Source: Legionella taurinensis (GTDB lineage: Bacteria; Pseudomonadota; Gammaproteobacteria; Legionellales; Legionellaceae). Taken from it: DNA of 64,000 nt. Position 1 is the first letter of the stretch; each line of letters begins with the position of its first letter. The DNA lies in contig NZ_UGOZ01000001.1 in NCBI RefSeq assembly GCF_900452865.1, positions 682,001 to 746,000 on the forward strand. Direction: 5' to 3'. Shown here piece after piece: positions 46,481 through 55,276 of the stretch. The notes below the pieces were generated by a model. The model made no database searches and had not been told where the DNA came from. It saw nothing but the letters and a program-made list of their open reading frames with translations. A program made the translations under genes and the position numbers.

Positions 46481-47539
46481 GTGATTTATTTAAAACGCTG
46501 GCAAACCCTGCTTTGGAGTATCGATCCGGGTTATTTTCAATTAAAACAAGCCGTTAAAACACTGGTGGCCATTCTTATCGCGTTGTGGTTTATGCGTCAT
46601 GAAACCCAGTTAACGCAGGTCATGGCGGCTTTTGCTGCCGGGATGTCCATGCAGGGCATCGTCGCGACCACCTGGCTGTCGCGTCTTTATCAGGTTTTGT
46701 TATTTAACAGCCTTTATTTTGCCCTGTTCCTTGTGGGGCTGCTGATACGAGACTCGCAGGAGCTCACTGCCGTTGTCCTTGTGATTTTAGGATTTGCGGT
46801 GAACTATGCCAGGCGTTTTGGCCTGCAAACCAGCATGGCGCCGATGATTGCCTGGATGCTTTGTTTTGTGGCCACAATTCTGCCGTTTCAATCAACGACC
46901 CAGGCCCTGTTGCATATTTACGGGTTATTGGCTGGTTTGCTAATCGCGGCCGCGGTGATGATGCTGTTGTTTCCGCAAAATTACCGGCGTTTATTCGTTA
47001 GTAATAGCAATCAGCTGTTTAAAACCTTGGGACAGGGCATGCTGGATGTGCGCCGTTACCTGTTACTCGGGGTGAAGGCCACGGATTTTGAGACCCTGCC
47101 TTTTGCGAAAATTAAAACCAATTTGCATCACCTGCTCGACAGCAATCAGACCATTGAAGAAAACTGCGACCTGGATGATCAAAAAAGGGTGGATGATATC
47201 CTTATTCATCTCTACGTCCTGGTTAACGCTTACCTGATGATGCTTGAGGCTTATCGTGCCCTGCATGCCAAAGCGTACCCTCTGTCACGCGCCGGCCGTT
47301 GCTGCTTAAGTCGAATCAGCAAGCAGTTTGCTCGTTTGTTTTTCATGATGCGCATGCGAGGTAATTTCCTGGTAGCAGGCAGCACAATCAAAGTCGACAT
47401 CAACACGCTCGCTGAAAAATTCAATGACGTGTCACTGCGCGATCCCACGCTGGTGATTGCCCTTTTGCATCTCAAATTAAGCTTTACCCTGATTAACCGG
47501 CATCTCTGTGAATTGGTACGGGGCCATAATGGAACTTAG
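46481..47539 (+). CDS. FUSC-family transporter, first half-size protein
   Basis: Membrane protein of 352 residues with an N-terminal bundle of five or six helices (about residues 15-170) and a soluble helical C-terminal part, matching the N-terminal half of fusaric acid resistance/AaeB-YccS type exporters. Start is GTG 46481. Overlaps by 11 bases a second gene with the same layout, so the functional unit is probably a complex of the two. Confidence 0.78.
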   Translation: MIYLKRWQTLLWSIDPGYFQLKQAVKTLVAILIALWFMRHETQLTQVMAAFAAGMSMQGIVATTWLSRLYQVLLFNSLYFALFLVGLLIRDSQELTAVVLVILGFAVNYARRFGLQTSMAPMIAWMLCFVATILPFQSTTQALLHIYGLLAGLLIAAAVMMLLFPQNYRRLFVSNSNQLFKTLGQGMLDVRRYLLLGVKATDFETLPFAKIKTNLHHLLDSNQTIEENCDLDDQKRVDDILIHLYVLVNAYLMMLEAYRALHAKAYPLSRAGRCCLSRISKQFARLFFMMRMRGNFLVAGSTIKVDINTLAEKFNDVSLRDPTLVIALLHLKLSFTLINRHLCELVRGHNGT

Positions 47540-48539
47540 AGGAACAACACGCATGGCCTGGCAGGCAGCCATTGCCATCAGCATTGCGGAGTTAATCAGC
47601 CTGACTCTGAATCTGGAACGGGGATACTGGACCACCCTGACCGCCATGGTGCTGACCACCCAGACCTGGGGAGAAAGCGTGAAACGCTCCCTTGAACGGG
47701 TCAGCATGACCATTTTAGGCGGCGTGGCCGGGACAATGCTTTATTTTCTACTCCCGACTGAAAGTGCCCTGATTCCAGTGATACTGTTAATTTTTGTGTT
47801 TTTTACCGTGTTTTTTTTCCCCATCTACCACCTGCTTGCCGTCTTTGCCCTGACCGGCTTTATTGTCTTTTTGTTTGCCATGATCGGCGCCTGGAATCTG
47901 GTTTTACTGGAGGAGCGTATTCTTGATACGGCCTTGGGCGCATTGATTGCCGTGCTGGTTGGCTGCTTTTTTTTACCGGTTAAAACCGACATTGCCGGCT
48001 TGTTTATCGGCCATTTCGAAAAAATGAAGGCATCGTTAAGCCTTGGCTTTCTCAATCAATCGCCGCTTAGCTTGCCCGTTATCAGTTTCCCTTTGGCCGC
48101 TGACTTCCAGGCCATTCGCAAAAAGGCCATCGCCATACGTTACGAAGTGTTGTTTCATTACATTAATCGCCATGATTTTGGTGTGCTGTTAACCCAGACG
48201 GCGATTTGCACCCAATACGTTGTCGGGGTGCTCGATGCGTACCAGTGGCTGATGAATTATTTAAGCAGGGAAGACAAACAGCGTATCCGGCAAGTGGTGG
48301 AAACGACCCAGCATAATATTGAAACCCTAATCAAACAGTTAAAACAGGAACCGCATGACGCCATGAAGCCGCCCTGTGATATGATTGACCTGGTGACTAA
48401 GGCCATTGAAGAAGACCCGACACGCTTTGCTCATCTCGACAATCAGGGGTTAGGTTATTTTAATCTGATGCATTTTTTCACCCGGTTAAATACCCGTTTA
48501 AATGACATTTACAGGCTGCTTGACAAAAGCAAGGATTAG
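47529..48539 (+). CDS. FUSC-family transporter, second half-size protein
   Basis: 336 residues from ATG 47529, which overlaps the preceding stop. It starts with GTTRMAWQAAIAISIAELISL and the FUSC hallmark ERGYWTTLTAMVLTTQTWGES, followed by helices to about residue 155 and a helical cytoplasmic region. Corresponds to the second FUSC repeat of full-length AaeB-like exporters. Substrate unknown. Confidence 0.8.
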   Translation: MELRGTTRMAWQAAIAISIAELISLTLNLERGYWTTLTAMVLTTQTWGESVKRSLERVSMTILGGVAGTMLYFLLPTESALIPVILLIFVFFTVFFFPIYHLLAVFALTGFIVFLFAMIGAWNLVLLEERILDTALGALIAVLVGCFFLPVKTDIAGLFIGHFEKMKASLSLGFLNQSPLSLPVISFPLAADFQAIRKKAIAIRYEVLFHYINRHDFGVLLTQTAICTQYVVGVLDAYQWLMNYLSREDKQRIRQVVETTQHNIETLIKQLKQEPHDAMKPPCDMIDLVTKAIEEDPTRFAHLDNQGLGYFNLMHFFTRLNTRLNDIYRLLDKSKD

Positions 48540-48613
48540 TTTTGTAGTTTTATGGTTGATGCCCGCCGATTGTGATAAGATCGCTACCATTTTCTGTGGC
48601 GTTGTGAGCCAGC

Positions 48614-49642
48614 ATGCAAAATCGTTACAGCCAATTTGAAAAACGCAAGCAGGACCATATTGAACTGGCCCTCATGCCGTGTAACCAGACTGATGAAATG
48701 AATGATCTTGATACCATTCACTTGGTCCATGAAGCGCTTCCTGATCTTGATTTTGCCGACATTTCCTTGCGCGGCGTCCGTTTTGGCGAACCGGTCAATA
48801 CCCCTTTTCTGGTCAGTTCCATGACCGCAGGGCATCAGGACGCTGCCCGCATTAATCGCTGCCTGATTGCGGCCTGTGCAGACAAGGGCTGGGCAATGGG
48901 GGTGGGATCACAACGCCGGGAATTGATGGATGATGAGGCGGCTTTTGAATGGTTGCCGTTGAGGCGTGATTACCCGCAGGTCACGTTAATGAGCAATATT
49001 GGCATCGCCCAGCTGATTGATACGCCGGTTAAGCGCATCCAACAGTTGACGGAAGCCCTTGAGGCCCGGGCTTTGATTGTGCATTGCAATCCTTTACAGG
49101 AAGTTATTCAGCCGGAAGGCACGCCGCAATTTAAAGGATGCTGGCAGGCCATTGAGCGTGTGGTGGCCGCTTTAACCATTCCCGTGGTCATCAAAGAAAC
49201 CGGTTGTGGCTTTTCGGCTTCCACCTTAAGCCGTCTGAACAATCTGGGGATTGCCGCGGTGGATGTCAGTGGTTTGGGCGGCACGCACTGGGGGCGCATT
49301 GAAGGCCATCGCGCGGCGGCTTCGCCAAAACGGCAACAGGCGGCAAAAACATTTGCCAATTGGGGCATTACCACCGTCGCCAGCGTTCGGCAGGCGGCAG
49401 CGCTGAATCCTCAATATGAACTATGGGGTTCCGGCGGGGTACGCCATGGGTTGGACGCGGCCCGATTAATTGCGCTGGGCGCCTCGACGGTGGGCTTTGC
49501 CAAGCCCATGCTTGAGGTGGCGTTAAAGGGGTTTGAGCAGGTAGTGGAACGCATGACCACAATAGAATACGAGTTAAAAGTCGCTATGTTTTGTACGGGT
49601 AGCTTACATTTGTCTGATTTAAAGGGGAAGGCATGTCCATGA
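48614..49642 (+). CDS. fni: Type 2 isopentenyl-diphosphate isomerase (FMN-dependent)
   Basis: Interconverts IPP and DMAPP using reduced FMN. The type 2 family signature is clear: RKQDHIELAL near the N-terminus, TPFLVSSMTAGH, GVGSQR, HCNPLQEVIQPEG with the active-site Gln, VIKETGCGFS, DVSGLGGTHWGRIE and SGGVRHGLDAARLIALGAS phosphate/FMN binding. 342 residues. Heads the block fni-mvaA-mvaK2, overlapping mvaA by 10 bases. Confidence 0.94.
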   Translation: MQNRYSQFEKRKQDHIELALMPCNQTDEMNDLDTIHLVHEALPDLDFADISLRGVRFGEPVNTPFLVSSMTAGHQDAARINRCLIAACADKGWAMGVGSQRRELMDDEAAFEWLPLRRDYPQVTLMSNIGIAQLIDTPVKRIQQLTEALEARALIVHCNPLQEVIQPEGTPQFKGCWQAIERVVAALTIPVVIKETGCGFSASTLSRLNNLGIAAVDVSGLGGTHWGRIEGHRAAASPKRQQAAKTFANWGITTVASVRQAAALNPQYELWGSGGVRHGLDAARLIALGASTVGFAKPMLEVALKGFEQVVERMTTIEYELKVAMFCTGSLHLSDLKGKACP

Positions 49643-50925
49643 ACCATTTGGCTGATGAGTTATTTCAGGGCTTCTCCAGGTTAAACCGTGAAGAGCGATT
49701 TCAACGGTTGCTCCAACTCGGTGCATTAACCAAAGAAGATATTCATTTTCTCCGTGAAGGCGGGGTGCAGAATACCCTGCTTGCTGATAAATTGATTGAA
49801 AACGTGATTGGTTATTTTCAATTGCCGCTCGGTGTGGCCACCAACTTCCGCATTGATGGGCGCGATTACGTGATTCCCCTTGCCGTGGAAGAAACCTCCA
49901 TTATCGCCGCCCTGTCGAAAACGGCCAAGTGGATAAGGCAATACGGTGAGATTGAGACTTGGGTGGAAGGGGAATGTATTCTGGGCCAAATCCAGTTCGC
50001 CAAAGTGAAAAATTTTGCCAATCTTGCAGCTATCTTCGAGGAAAACAAGCAATTTCTCATTGAAAAAGCGAACGAAGACGTGGCCATGACCATGGTGAAG
50101 CGCGGCGGTGGCGTGGTTGATCTGGCGCTGCGTCATTTACCCCGTGAAGACGGCGGCGACATGGCCATTATTCACCTGACCATGAACAGCTGCGATGCCA
50201 TGGGTGCAAACATTATCAATCAGGTGCTTGAGTATTTAAAAACGCCGCTTGAACGACTAACCGGCGAACAGGTGACCATGTGCATCCTGTCCAATTTAAA
50301 TGATCAGAAATTAACGACGGCCAGGGTGACCATCAACAGCATTGATCCGGAACTGGGCGAGCGCCTGCAGGAAGCGTCTTTATTCGCAGAATCGGATCCC
50401 TATCGGGCGGCTACGCATAACAAAGGGGTTATGAATGGCATCGATCCCGTATTGATTGCCACGGGCAATGACTGGCGGGCGGTTGAGGCGGGTGTTCATG
50501 CCTATGCTACCCGTTCTGGTCGTTACCAGGCGATTTCACAGTGGCGTTACCAGCAGGGGCAATTGATTGGACAGCTCACGGCACCCATTGTGGTGGGCAC
50601 TGTCGGGGGCGTAACCGCTCTTCATCCCACGGCAAAGATGTGTTTGCGCATGATGGGGATTGAATCAGCCAACCATTTATCCCGTGTTATTGCCGCTGTG
50701 GGATTGGCGCAAAACTTAGGCGCTTTACGGGCACTTTGTACGGAAGGGATTATTCAGGGGCATATGAAACTGCACATTGATAATCTGGTGCTGGTTGCCG
50801 GTGCCACCGACAAGGAAATGCCGGTTTTGAAAGAAAAATTAAAAAGCTGGCTTCGTATTAATAAACGAATCAGTGTGAATAATGCCTGCGAATTGCTGGC
50901 GGAAATCCGGCAGGCGGCGGGCTAA
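49633..50925 (+). CDS. mvaA: Hydroxymethylglutaryl-CoA reductase, class II
   Basis: Makes mevalonate from HMG-CoA. 430 residues, the size of bacterial class II enzymes, without membrane segments. Motifs are VEETSIIAA with the catalytic Glu, MNSCDAMGANIINQ (DAMGAN cofactor loop), NKGVMNGIDPVLIATGNDWRAVEAG and VVGTVGGVTALHP. The C-terminal His region follows LRALCTEGIIQGHMKLH. Lies between fni and the GHMP kinase; gene overlaps imply co-translation. Confidence 0.95.
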   Translation: MSMNHLADELFQGFSRLNREERFQRLLQLGALTKEDIHFLREGGVQNTLLADKLIENVIGYFQLPLGVATNFRIDGRDYVIPLAVEETSIIAALSKTAKWIRQYGEIETWVEGECILGQIQFAKVKNFANLAAIFEENKQFLIEKANEDVAMTMVKRGGGVVDLALRHLPREDGGDMAIIHLTMNSCDAMGANIINQVLEYLKTPLERLTGEQVTMCILSNLNDQKLTTARVTINSIDPELGERLQEASLFAESDPYRAATHNKGVMNGIDPVLIATGNDWRAVEAGVHAYATRSGRYQAISQWRYQQGQLIGQLTAPIVVGTVGGVTALHPTAKMCLRMMGIESANHLSRVIAAVGLAQNLGALRALCTEGIIQGHMKLHIDNLVLVAGATDKEMPVLKEKLKSWLRINKRISVNNACELLAEIRQAAG

Positions 50926-50926
50926 T

Positions 50927-51823
50927 ATGAAATGGTCTATCCCGGCAAAAACCTTTCTGGTCGGTGAATACGCCGCCGTCGCCGGCGGTCCGGCCATGGT
51001 GTTAACCACGTTTCCCTGTTTTGAAATGACCCTGGTGGATGGGGATCGCCATGAGGGGATTCATCCGGATTCCCCGGCAGGTCACTGGTGGGCGACGCAT
51101 CGCATCCCGGCAAAAAGTCTTCTCTGGTATGATCCCTATGCCGGTAAAGGCGGCCTTGGCGCTTCGAGCGCCCAATTCATCGGGGCCTACCTCGCCAGTT
51201 GCGGTCTGCTGCATGTCAAAGCCAGTCGTCAGGTGTTACTGGAAGCCTATTATCAGACCAGTTGGCGAGGGGAGGGGATTCGCCCCAGTGGTTATGATGT
51301 GGTGGCCCAAACCCAGCATCGCTGTGTTTACATCCATCGCCAGAAAGACGTGATTGAAAATTACGATTGGCCTTTTAAAAGCCTGTCTTTTTTGTTGCTG
51401 CACAGCGGTCAGAAGCTGGCCACGCATTACCATTTGCAACGCGTGGCCTTGCCGCAGTCGACGGCCAGGCTATCGGACATCGCTGAAACGGCGCGCCAGG
51501 CCTTTATCGAGGCTGATGACGAAAAATTGCTCCATGCCGTGAATGACTACCAGCAGCAGTTGACGGAATTGCGTTTAATGGCGCCCCATACGCTCAATTA
51601 CCTGCAGACCTTGAGAGCCAATAATCAAATCCTGGCGGCCAAGGGCTGCGGCGCCATGGGGGCGGATGTTTTATTGCTCATTGTACCCAGCGAATCCTTG
51701 GTTGAACAACAAAAGAAATTAATTGAAGAAGGGTGGACGGTCTTAGCCAGCAATCATGAATTACACACCGGCAAAGCCCTTTTAAAAAATAATCCACCTA
51801 AAACACTTGAAATTTTACCCTGA
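50927..51823 (+). CDS. mvaK2: GHMP kinase, probably phosphomevalonate kinase
   Basis: 298 residues. PAKTFLVGEYAAVAGGPAMVL resembles the N-terminus of phosphomevalonate kinases (GEYAV-like) more than mevalonate kinases (GEHAV). The ATP loop is GKGGLGASSAQFIGAYLAS, and the C-terminal loop GCGAMGADVLLLI. A pathway argument supports the call: mevalonate kinase and the decarboxylase are already encoded at 38.9-40.8 kb and this is the missing step. ATG 50927 follows the mvaA stop by 1 base. Confidence 0.8.
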   Translation: MKWSIPAKTFLVGEYAAVAGGPAMVLTTFPCFEMTLVDGDRHEGIHPDSPAGHWWATHRIPAKSLLWYDPYAGKGGLGASSAQFIGAYLASCGLLHVKASRQVLLEAYYQTSWRGEGIRPSGYDVVAQTQHRCVYIHRQKDVIENYDWPFKSLSFLLLHSGQKLATHYHLQRVALPQSTARLSDIAETARQAFIEADDEKLLHAVNDYQQQLTELRLMAPHTLNYLQTLRANNQILAAKGCGAMGADVLLLIVPSESLVEQQKKLIEEGWTVLASNHELHTGKALLKNNPPKTLEILP

Positions 51824-51846
51824 TAAGGTATTATTCCAGCCTCTTT

Positions 51847-51922
51847 GGGCCGTTAGCTCAGTCGGTAGAGCAGAAGGCTTTTAACCTTTGTGTCATAGGT
51901 TCGAATCCTATACGGCCCACCA
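51847..51922 (+). tRNA. tRNA-Lys (TTT)
   Basis: 76-base cloverleaf with acceptor GGGCCGT/ACGGCCC, D arm GCTC...GAGC, anticodon stem GAAGG/CCTTT with loop CTTTTAA (anticodon TTT), T arm ATAGG-TTCGAAT-CCTAT and encoded CCA. Confidence 0.97.
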
Positions 51923-51972
51923 GTTTTGGTGGACAAAAGTCCCAAAATAAAAAGTTGTCGTACACCCGTATC

Positions 51973-52048
51973 GGGCCGTTAGCTCAGTCGGTAGAGCAGA
52001 AGGCTTTTAACCTTTGTGTCATAGGTTCGAATCCTATACGGCCCACCA
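51973..52048 (+). tRNA. tRNA-Lys (TTT), second identical copy
   Basis: Identical in all 76 bases to the copy 126 bases upstream, including the encoded CCA. The 50-base spacer is not obviously repeated, so the copies may be processed from one transcript. Confidence 0.97.
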
Positions 52049-52059
52049 GTTTCCCCTTT

Positions 52060-52136
52060 GCGCTCGTAGCTCAGCTGGATAGAGTACTTGGCTTCGAACC
52101 AAGGTGTCGGGGGTTCGAGTCCCTCCGAGCGCGCCA
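52060..52136 (+). tRNA. tRNA-Arg (TCG)
   Basis: 77-base cloverleaf: acceptor GCGCTCG/CGAGCGC, D arm GCTC...GAGT, anticodon stem CTTGG/CCAAG with loop CTTCGAA (anticodon TCG), T arm GGGGG-TTCGAGT-CCCTC, encoded CCA. Last gene before the accessory region. Confidence 0.97.
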
Positions 52137-52147
52137 TTTAAAATGGG

Positions 52148-52203
52148 GGGTCTTTCCCAATTACGGGGTCTTTCGGGTCTTTGGGTCTTTCCCAATTACG
52201 GGG
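52148..52203. repeat. Short direct repeats between tRNA-Arg and the ISL3 element
   Basis: The 21-base unit GGGTCTTTCCCAATTACGGG(G) occurs at 52148-52168 and 52183-52203. GGGTCTTT alone occurs four times (52148, 52166, 52175, 52183). The second copy runs into the ISL3 left end. Confidence 0.8.
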
Positions 52204-53452
52204 GCACTCAATCAACAGCATAGTACTCTAACTCTGGTTCTATAATTTTCAAAGTTTTTAAAGCCATAGGCTCGTCTTTGAATCAATTTCATTTTTCTAT
52301 GGAAGCCTTCGGTAATGCCGTTAGACTTGCTGAATCGCCACATTCTCACGATCTCTTCTTTCCAAGAATCTAAGGTTTTACCAAGAGCGCATAATGATTT
52401 GAAAGCGCTGTTTTTTAGTGAGTTGAGCATGTCCAGGAATTGAGGGATGAGCTGACGACAGCGAGGCTTATCTAATGTTTTCTTCATTAATATTTCATAA
52501 AGACTTTGTTGAAAATGATAGATGGATTCAATAGCGGGATTCTCTTTAAAGAAAGCGTCTCTGGTAATGAGTTGCTGAATGGTTAATTTGTCGGGTTTCT
52601 TGCGAAGTAGAGCTAATAGGCCGCGATTACTTTTTATTTTTGTTGATAGTTCCCGATAGGTTAGCATGCATTGATGCTGTAATAGTCGTATGACATGGAA
52701 TCGGTCTGCGACTATTTTGGCATTGGGAAAGTATTTTTTAACTATGGAACGATAGGTGCTACTTAGGTCCATACAAATGACTTTAACTCTTTCTTTTCCC
52801 GGGAGAGAAGACAGATAGCTTTTGAGCGTACTCTCGCTCCTGCCTTTTACAATATCGAATATTTTTCTTTTTTTTAAATCACACAAGGTTGTTGCAAATC
52901 CTTGCTTACGACTAAAGAAATGTTCGTCTATCCCAAGGACTGTAGGACATAATGCATTGCTTAGCTCTTTATGTTGCTCTTGGTATTGTTTTTGATACCA
53001 ACGCTCAATTGTGGCCTTACCTTTTTTGAATTGCTCAGCCAAATCTTTTTGCGAAACACCCCGCGTATGCTCATGAAAGACAGCGGCTTGGAGCCGCCAT
53101 GTTGAACGTTGATGCTTATTAATTCCAGGGAACTGTTGATTGCCATAACGCTTACAGGTGTGGCAATACAATTTATAAGCCTTAAAACTTAAGATACTTC
53201 TTCGATGCCCTATAAGTTCATGATGAACTTTTCTCATATAAGAAGCTTTTTTACGAACTACCTTACTTTTGCAATGACCACAACGAGGAAGTCGATTATA
53301 AGAAAGTTCTAACCACAATGGTTGATAACCTTTCACTTTCCTTATAGAAAATCCGGGTAAATTTAGGATAAGATCATACTTCGGCACTTTAATCTCCTTT
53401 TGATCGTCAAATCAAGGAGTTAGATTACTCTAACTTAGATTAAAGTGCCCCC
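52200..53452 (-). mobile_element. ISL3-family insertion sequence, complete
   Basis: About 1253 bp bounded by GGGGGCACT (52200-52208) and AGTGCCCCC (53444-53452). Weaker similarity continues inward over about 35 bases (both ends contain CTAACTC near base 30). One transposase gene fills the element. The expected 8-bp target duplication is absent (CCAATTAC versus TTAAATGA), consistent with later rearrangement at the right side, where an 845-bp tandem duplication begins inside the element. Confidence 0.88.
52212..53387 (-). CDS. ISL3-family transposase
   Basis: 391-residue DDE transposase. N-terminal zinc ribbon (LPRCGHCKSKVV and LYCHTCKRYG), an HTH region (SQKDLAEQFKKGKATIERWY), then the catalytic core with Asp in LGIDEHFF, Asp in VADRFHV and the C-terminal Glu in NGITEGFHRKMKLIQRRAYG. 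Appears intact. Confidence 0.93.
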   Translation of the reverse strand: MPKYDLILNLPGFSIRKVKGYQPLWLELSYNRLPRCGHCKSKVVRKKASYMRKVHHELIGHRRSILSFKAYKLYCHTCKRYGNQQFPGINKHQRSTWRLQAAVFHEHTRGVSQKDLAEQFKKGKATIERWYQKQYQEQHKELSNALCPTVLGIDEHFFSRKQGFATTLCDLKKRKIFDIVKGRSESTLKSYLSSLPGKERVKVICMDLSSTYRSIVKKYFPNAKIVADRFHVIRLLQHQCMLTYRELSTKIKSNRGLLALLRKKPDKLTIQQLITRDAFFKENPAIESIYHFQQSLYEILMKKTLDKPRCRQLIPQFLDMLNSLKNSAFKSLCALGKTLDSWKEEIVRMWRFSKSNGITEGFHRKMKLIQRRAYGFKNFENYRTRVRVLCC

Positions 53453-54314
53453 TTAAATGAGAAAGAGCCGATTACTTTTTATTTTTGTTGATAGTTCCCG
53501 ATAGGTTAGCATGCATTGATGCTGTAATAGTCGTATGACATGGAATCGGTCTGCGACTATTTTGGCATTGGGAAAGTATTTTTTAACTATGGAACGATAG
53601 GTGCTACTTAGGTCCATACAAATGACTTTAACTCTTTCTTTTCCCGGGAGAGAAGACAGATAGCTTTTGAGCGTACTCTCGCTCCTGCCTTTTACAATAT
53701 CGAATATTTTTCTTTTTTTTAAATCACACAAGGTTGTTGCAAATCCTTGCTTACGACTAAAGAAATGTTCGTCTATCCCAAGGACTGTAGGACATAATGC
53801 ATTGCTTAGCTCTTTATGTTGCTCTTGGTATTGTTTTTGATACCAACGCTCAATTGTGGCCTTACCTTTTTTGAATTGCTCAGCCAAATCTTTTTGCGAA
53901 ACACCCCGCGTATGCTCATGAAAGACAGCGGCTTGGAGCCGCCATGTTGAACGTTGATGCTTATTAATTCCAGGGAACTGTTGATTGCCATAACGCTTAC
54001 AGGTGTGGCAATACAATTTATAAGCCTTAAAACTTAAGATACTTCTTCGATGCCCTATAAGTTCATGATGAACTTTTCTCATATAAGAAGCTTTTTTACG
54101 AACTACCTTACTTTTGCAATGACCACAACGAGGAAGTCGATTATAAGAAAGTTCTAACCACAATGGTTGATAACCTTTCACTTTCCTTATAGAAAATCCG
54201 GGTAAATTTAGGATAAGATCATACTTCGGCACTTTAATCTCCTTTTGATCGTCAAATCAAGGAGTTAGATTACTCTAACTTAGATTAAAGTGCCCCCTTA
54301 AATGAGAAAGAGCC
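52625..54314. repeat. Tandem duplication, two units of 845 bp
   Basis: 52625-53469 and 53470-54314 read as the same sequence. Each unit holds the transposase N-terminal two thirds, the right inverted repeat and 17 bases of flanking DNA (TTAAATGAGAAAGAGCC). The break has little microhomology. The duplication post-dates insertion of the ISL3 element. Confidence 0.9.
53453..54232 (-). pseudogene. Truncated ISL3 transposase (second copy)
   Basis: Encodes the first 255 residues of the neighbouring transposase without visible differences, then four foreign residues and a stop where the duplication joint lies. It lacks the C-terminal catalytic Glu region, so it should be inactive. Confidence 0.9.
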
Positions 54315-55276
54315 AAGAAATACTAAAAAAAGCCACGGTCTTCTTTGCGAAAGAAGCGAAATAAAATATTCGTTTATCGCCCAACACAAGAAGACCTGGC
54401 CGGTTGGCATGATGTGCCACCTCATGGGCGTTACTCCTTCTGGATACTATAGTTATCAAAAGCGGAAACAAACAAACCCGAACAATGAACCAGAACATCA
54501 AGAGCTATTGGAGTGGGTTAAAAAAATCTCGGAATCCAGCAAGTTCTCGTATGGAAATCGCAGGATAAGGAAAGCACTGAATGCTCTTGGTTATCCGGTT
54601 GGTCGAAGAAAAACCCGTAGTTTGATGCGTGAGGCTGGTATTTTTGTTCGATATAAAAAGAAATACAAAGTGACAACAAACAGCAATCACAAGCAACCTG
54701 TTTTTGATAATGTGTTAAACAGGAGGTTTCAGGTCAATGAGCCCAATCGTGCCTATGTGTCCGATATTACTTATATCTCAACCCATGAGGGCTGGTTATA
54801 CCTGACCGTGGTGATTGATTTGTTTTCTCGGAAAGTAGTGGGTTGGAACATGAGTTCGAGAATGAAGACTGATACGGTTTGTGATGCATTAACAATGGCC
54901 ATTTGGCAGAGAAATCCAAGTTCAGGCCTTATTGTGCATTCCGACAGAGGCTCACAATATGCCAGTAAACAATATCGTGACCTTCTCAATCAATATGGTC
55001 TAGTGGGCAGCATGAGCAAAAAAGGTGACTGCTGGGACAATAGCGTTGCTGAAAGTTTTTTCGGTCGCTTGAAAGACGAGCGAGTACATTGGCGTAATTA
55101 TCAAACCCGGAAGGAGGCAAAGCAGGATATCCTCGATTACATTACTATCTTTTATAACAATCAAAGATTACATTCGTCTTTGGATTATCAAAGCCCAAAT
55201 CAATTTGAAAACCACTATTGGGGGCTATTGAAAAAAGTGGCTTAACTGGAGTGTACAAATTTGGTTGACCACGTCA
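54315..55276 (+). mobile_element. IS3-family element, 5'-truncated copy
   Basis: Matches the complete copy at 57814-59082 from its base 308 to the right end GGTTGACCACGTCA; the left 307 bases, with the left repeat and most of orfA, are missing. It abuts the ISL3 duplication unit. It can no longer transpose alone but offers 962 bp of direct homology to the other copy. Confidence 0.92.
54409..55245 (+). pseudogene. IS3-family orfB in the truncated copy
   Basis: The 278-residue integrase-core reading frame is intact and identical to that in the complete element (DDE residues in YVSDITY, VHSDRGSQY and NSVAESFFG). Without orfA and the frameshift context it should not yield functional transposase. 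Confidence 0.88.

Noticed and set aside
52148-52203. Short repeats as a CRISPR array
   Set aside because: Units are 8-21 bases with no uniform spacers and no cas genes nearby.
52192-53460. Target-site duplication for the ISL3 element
   Set aside because: The 8-base flanks CCAATTAC and TTAAATGA do not match.
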